Source: Glandiceps talaboti (Eukaryota; Hemichordata; Enteropneusta; Spengelidae). From it: DNA of 64,000 nt. The stretch is taken from NCBI RefSeq assembly GCF_964340395.1, contig NC_135563.1, positions 12,502,151 to 12,566,150 on the forward strand, written 5' to 3'. Of this stretch, positions 49,797 through 64,000 are shown one piece after another (position 1 is the first letter of the stretch; each line of letters starts with the position of its first letter). The notes beneath the pieces are model-generated. The model was given only the letters and a program-made list of their open reading frames with translations. It had not been told where the DNA came from and did no database searches. The position numbers and the translations under genes are program-made.

Positions 49797-49879
49797 CTCG
49801 GTGAGTATCAATCTGCTATAAGACAGTGCTCTATACCGCAGTGGCAGAGCGTAATAGTTTTGGTAGTACTGGAACTCTT

Positions 49880-49930
49880 TCTTGGGTGTAACTCGGAGTT
49901 TCACGCATATTGCGATCATCAGACACTCTG
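49880..49930 (-). ncRNA. Hammerhead ribozyme motif, type I, in Penelope-like 3' region
   Basis: On the minus strand CTGATGA is at 49922-49916. Stem II is formed by CGCA and TGCG around ATA, with an unusual U-U closing position next to the core. GAAA is at 49902-49899. Stem III is ACT-CCG-AGT with predicted cleavage after U at 49890 (GUU triplet). Stem I pairs GTGT (49926-49923) with ACAC (49889-49886). Confidence 0.65.
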
Positions 49931-50130
49931 AGGCCTACTCTCTGGGTGTGCTGTATATATAGAGTGTAGACAATAGAAATACCATCACTATTGTCTGTGT
50001 CGGTGGGTAGGTGTTGTATGTGTGGAGGTGTTGGTTGTTATTGTGTGGGTTATTGGGTGCGGACAAGTAAGTGTTGGCGGGTTGTTCCATGTTGGGCTTT
50101 GATGTTCCGTTAGTTAACGGGTTTAATAGT

Positions 50131-50268
50131 TTAGGTGATAGATGCTCTATTGAAGTTGGACAAATAAAACTTATTCTCGTGTCGGCATTTGGATATCAAC
50201 TCAGTTCTTTTGTTTAGTGTGGAGCTTTTGTCTGCTTTAATAATAGTTAGTTTTTCGGTTAAACACAG
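50131..50268 (-). pseudogene. C-terminal remnant of a Penelope-like element protein (end of GIY-YIG region)
   Basis: The 45-residue tail contains LCLTEKLTII, then LNKRTELISKCRHENKF and YLSNF before the stop. This Cys-His-bearing ending (LNKR-x-EL-x-x-CRH-x-NK-x-x-L) is how I remember the C-termini of GIY-YIG-containing Penelope-like retroelement proteins. The catalytic reverse transcriptase and most of the endonuclease are absent, so this copy cannot move by itself. Recognition is from memory of the family, not a search. Confidence 0.65.
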
Positions 50269-50292
50269 TATATATATGTATATATATATATA

Positions 50293-50411
50293 TACATAGG
50301 AAGTCAGTGGTAAGATTTATCCGTAGCACAGTGCGTAAACTATTGCGCTCTGCCACTGCGGTATAGAGCACTGTCTTAGCAGATTGATACTCACCGAGTT
50401 ATATATATATA
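50293..50411. mobile_element. Further Penelope-like tail fragments bordered by (TA)n
   Basis: GGAAGTCAGTGGTAAGATTT at 50298 repeats the sequence at 49365 in the same orientation. It is followed directly by CGCTCTGCCACTGCGGTATA and TCACCGAGTTATAT, the reverse complement of 49795-49858. The piece looks like a junction of two element ends inside TA-repeat DNA. Confidence 0.65.
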
Positions 50412-51715
50412 TGGGTGTATCGATGGATAGAGAAATAGATATCGGCAAGAATTGGCAAGAGATCAGTGACGTTAACACTTTGCTTTGTCTCATATCTTCA
50501 GTGGGCAATATCACACTCTTTCATGCATGAACTAGCATAATACTACCAGTGTGTGATTGATTGACTGTTTGTCTGATGTGATAATTTCCCACAAGATAAG
50601 ACATAAACCAAATTTTTGGGGTAACTGATCCATGCTATTTATGAGATTAGGGGTGTTTTAGTTTAAATAAGAGGAGAAGAATGGACAAAATGTCTTTATT
50701 CAGTCAATAAAGAAATGTATATACAGCTGACAGAGGGAAAAGTAGCCAGGGAAAGAAGAAAAATATTTTTATATCACAACGAAAATCAAGGAGTCAATTG
50801 ATCAATATCACACACAAACTTAAATGAGTTTTATTTCATCACAAAAATCAATCATTCAATCGATCAATCATTCAACCAAATAATAAACCATTGATCGATT
50901 GATCAATCGATCGATCAATCATTTACATGCTTGCTGGGTCCTGTGATAATACAGTACACCCTGAACAGTATGGAATCAACTGTACAACGTATTTGTGAAG
51001 CTGTAAGCTTACACATGTATAGCATGGTACAATAAATCAGATCCTATTGATTATGGGGTCCGTACCCAAAAAATGATCAGTGACACAATGCGATCACATA
51101 TTTAAACTTGATAATTCAGTGACTACATTGATATGTGATGAGTGCATGAAAAAATACAGCTTAATGATATTGTTAGATAATCCAATCAAATTTATACAAC
51201 GGTGAAGATGATAGCATGGCACAGACGTCGACAGATTTATATACTTTATAAAGTTTTGTACAAACCAATTGAGTTGTTCAAAATCATATCACGACAAAAA
51301 AAATGTACAAGTTTTTTTTTTATAAAAATGTGTAAAAGCCTCAATGAGAATTTACTTTGAAAAACATATACACCAGCAAGTCATCATATCACAACAGGAA
51401 GTATAATGATTTAACAACAGTAAGTGGTGACATCACAACAGTAAGTGATGACATCAAAACAGGAAGTGATGATATCACAATATAGTCTTCAATTTTGGGA
51501 ATACAGCAGATTACAGTGGATTATTATGAAATATTTCGTCATCTAATTTAGCCATGGCTATACACTGATAGCCGATATTAGTGTACACATTTAATTACAC
51601 CTTCCTGCCAGGGTACCTTATGTGCCCAAAGTGTTTAGTTTGGATAATTATTTAAATGTTTCGGTATCTAAGCAGACTTCTAAAGTAACGAGACTCTAAA
51701 TCCATGGTTTATATA
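50412..51715. other. Intergenic stretch and probable 3' UTR of the Skeletor-like gene
   Basis: No ORF is recognised. Minus-strand polyadenylation signals after the Skeletor-like stop are ATTAAA at 51588-51593 and AATAAA at 50830-50835; which is used is unknown. A GATC/ATCG-rich palindromic cluster lies near 50855-50925. Confidence 0.4.
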
Positions 51716-63199
<11,484 letters not shown>

Positions 63200-63596
63200 T
63201 GATACGCTAGATAGTGTAGTCCAACCACTCCCTGTCTATGTTTTTTCTCCACGCTCCGGTGAAAGTCGTTTGACTGTCCTCTAGTACAAGTCCCAAGGCT
63301 TAGCAAAACTCGATTTGAGTCTGTGTAACGACCACACCTAATACCTCAACCCGACCTACGGAGAGAGTTCTATACGATGAGTGGTGCTTTTCGCTAAGGT
63401 TTCGATCTATAACAGTGTGACCTAGCGATGTGTATGGAATTATGAATTCACTACCTGATATACTTCCTTATTTAGTAAACACAAGTGTATGACGTTTGCA
63501 TATCTTTATTTTTAACTCACAGTTTCGCGGAAAAAATGTTAAGGTTTGATCGATTGAGGGCAGTATATCTAACATGGCTGTACGTACATTGATTAC

Positions 63597-63832
63597 TATG
63601 TACATGTACATTCACAGGGGCGTGTAATATTGCATAGATTGTTGTTTTCCAGGTCTACAGACTAAATATAACAACCTTTTGAATATATATTCCTACATGT
63701 AAAGGGAAAGAGAGTTATAGTATACGTAGTACTATAGATCGATACATTTGTAGCAGCAAGATTCGTATGATATTTTCCTAAGAAAACGGAAATCTAAGCA
63801 ATAATACACGCCCCTGTGTGTACATTCAACTC
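63597..63832. mobile_element. Candidate element with about 25-bp inverted ends
   Basis: TGTACATTCACAGGGGCGTG followed by TAATATTG at the left matches the reverse complement of CAATAATACACGCCCCTGTG and TGTACATTCA at the right. The interior is about 170 bases of AT-rich sequence without an ORF. It lies about 400 bases upstream of the Skeletor start codon. Confidence 0.5.
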
Positions 63833-64000
63833 CGTAGTACATGTATGTAAAATACTTAAAACAGTAGTAATGTATGTACTCATTAAAATTACAGTGTATG
63901 TAATGCAATAACAATTCGTTCAGCAGAATAGTTCGATAAAACGCATTGACTAGTTGACTGAACCATGACTGAACTCACAGCGAAACCCAGGCTGAATTTA

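Larger units (their letters stand above)
49797..50268 (-). mobile_element. 5'-truncated Penelope-like element: C-terminal ORF remnant plus 3' region with ribozyme
   Basis: Reading the minus strand from 50268, an ORF tail of 45 codons ends at a TAA. A non-coding stretch follows, then a hammerhead motif (49880-49930), and a tail reading CGCTCTGCCACTGCGGTATAGA before AACTCGGTGAG-complement sequence and a TA tract. The order ORF end, ribozyme, tail, (TA)n agrees with the known presence of hammerhead ribozymes in the terminal repeats of Penelope-like elements. TA-rich sequence truncates the element at its upstream side (50269-50292). Confidence 0.7.

Noticed and set aside
49368-49821. Similar proteins of about 80 residues encoded on both strands (LLTSDLLTKQACRDEK)
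   Set aside because: The similarity comes from the DNA palindrome; the conserved stretch is the hammerhead ribozyme sequence translated, not a protein.

Overview
The window is invertebrate metazoan nuclear DNA. Genes have many short exons with GT-AG introns, the sequence is AT-rich by eye, and simple repeats are abundant, above all (TATG)n/(CATA)n, (TA)n, (TTTG)n and (GACA)n. I cannot fix the phylum. Gene content (a neuropeptide receptor of the prolactin-releasing-peptide/short-NPF type, a cytosolic aminopeptidase P, a Skeletor-type DM13-DOMON protein) and the mobile elements (Penelope-like elements with hammerhead ribozymes, LINE tails, foldback elements) fit an invertebrate deuterostome or a lophotrochozoan.

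Layout. Positions 1-13.0 kb hold no gene I recognise, only microsatellites, a 48-bp-class minisatellite (10.9-11.25 kb), a G-quadruplex motif and one weak candidate terminal exon (11.4-11.7 kb). An intact single-exon class A GPCR lies on the minus strand at 13.14-14.29 kb. From 14.7 to 31.9 kb there is again no intact gene: short inverted-repeat elements, a decayed ORF at 16.5 kb, a LINE 3' end at 25.4-25.7 kb and many tetranucleotide arrays. A complete aminopeptidase P gene (XPNPEP1 type, 19 coding exons, 624 aa) fills 31.9-47.4 kb on the minus strand, with a probable non-coding first exon near 48.8-48.95 kb. Its introns carry a LINE tail, a six-unit tandem array with alternating unit lengths, a 207-bp palindrome and a 536-bp foldback element. 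A complete 15-exon gene for a secreted, probably GPI-anchored Skeletor-like protein (667 aa: two DM13 domains, DOMON, cupredoxin-like C-terminal region) fills 51.7-63.2 kb on the minus strand.

The most interesting structure is a pair of (TA)n-bordered clusters at 49.3-50.4 kb (between the two large genes) and 59.35-60.0 kb (in Skeletor intron 4). They hold fragments of Penelope-like retroelements with four candidate type I hammerhead ribozymes. Two of these face opposite ways in the arms of a 323-bp palindrome. One lies downstream of a recognisable C-terminal remnant of a Penelope-like protein. One lies in sense orientation inside the Skeletor intron, about 60 nt after the splice donor. The three protein genes show no functional link to each other; what unites the window is repeated invasion by foldback and ribozyme-bearing elements.
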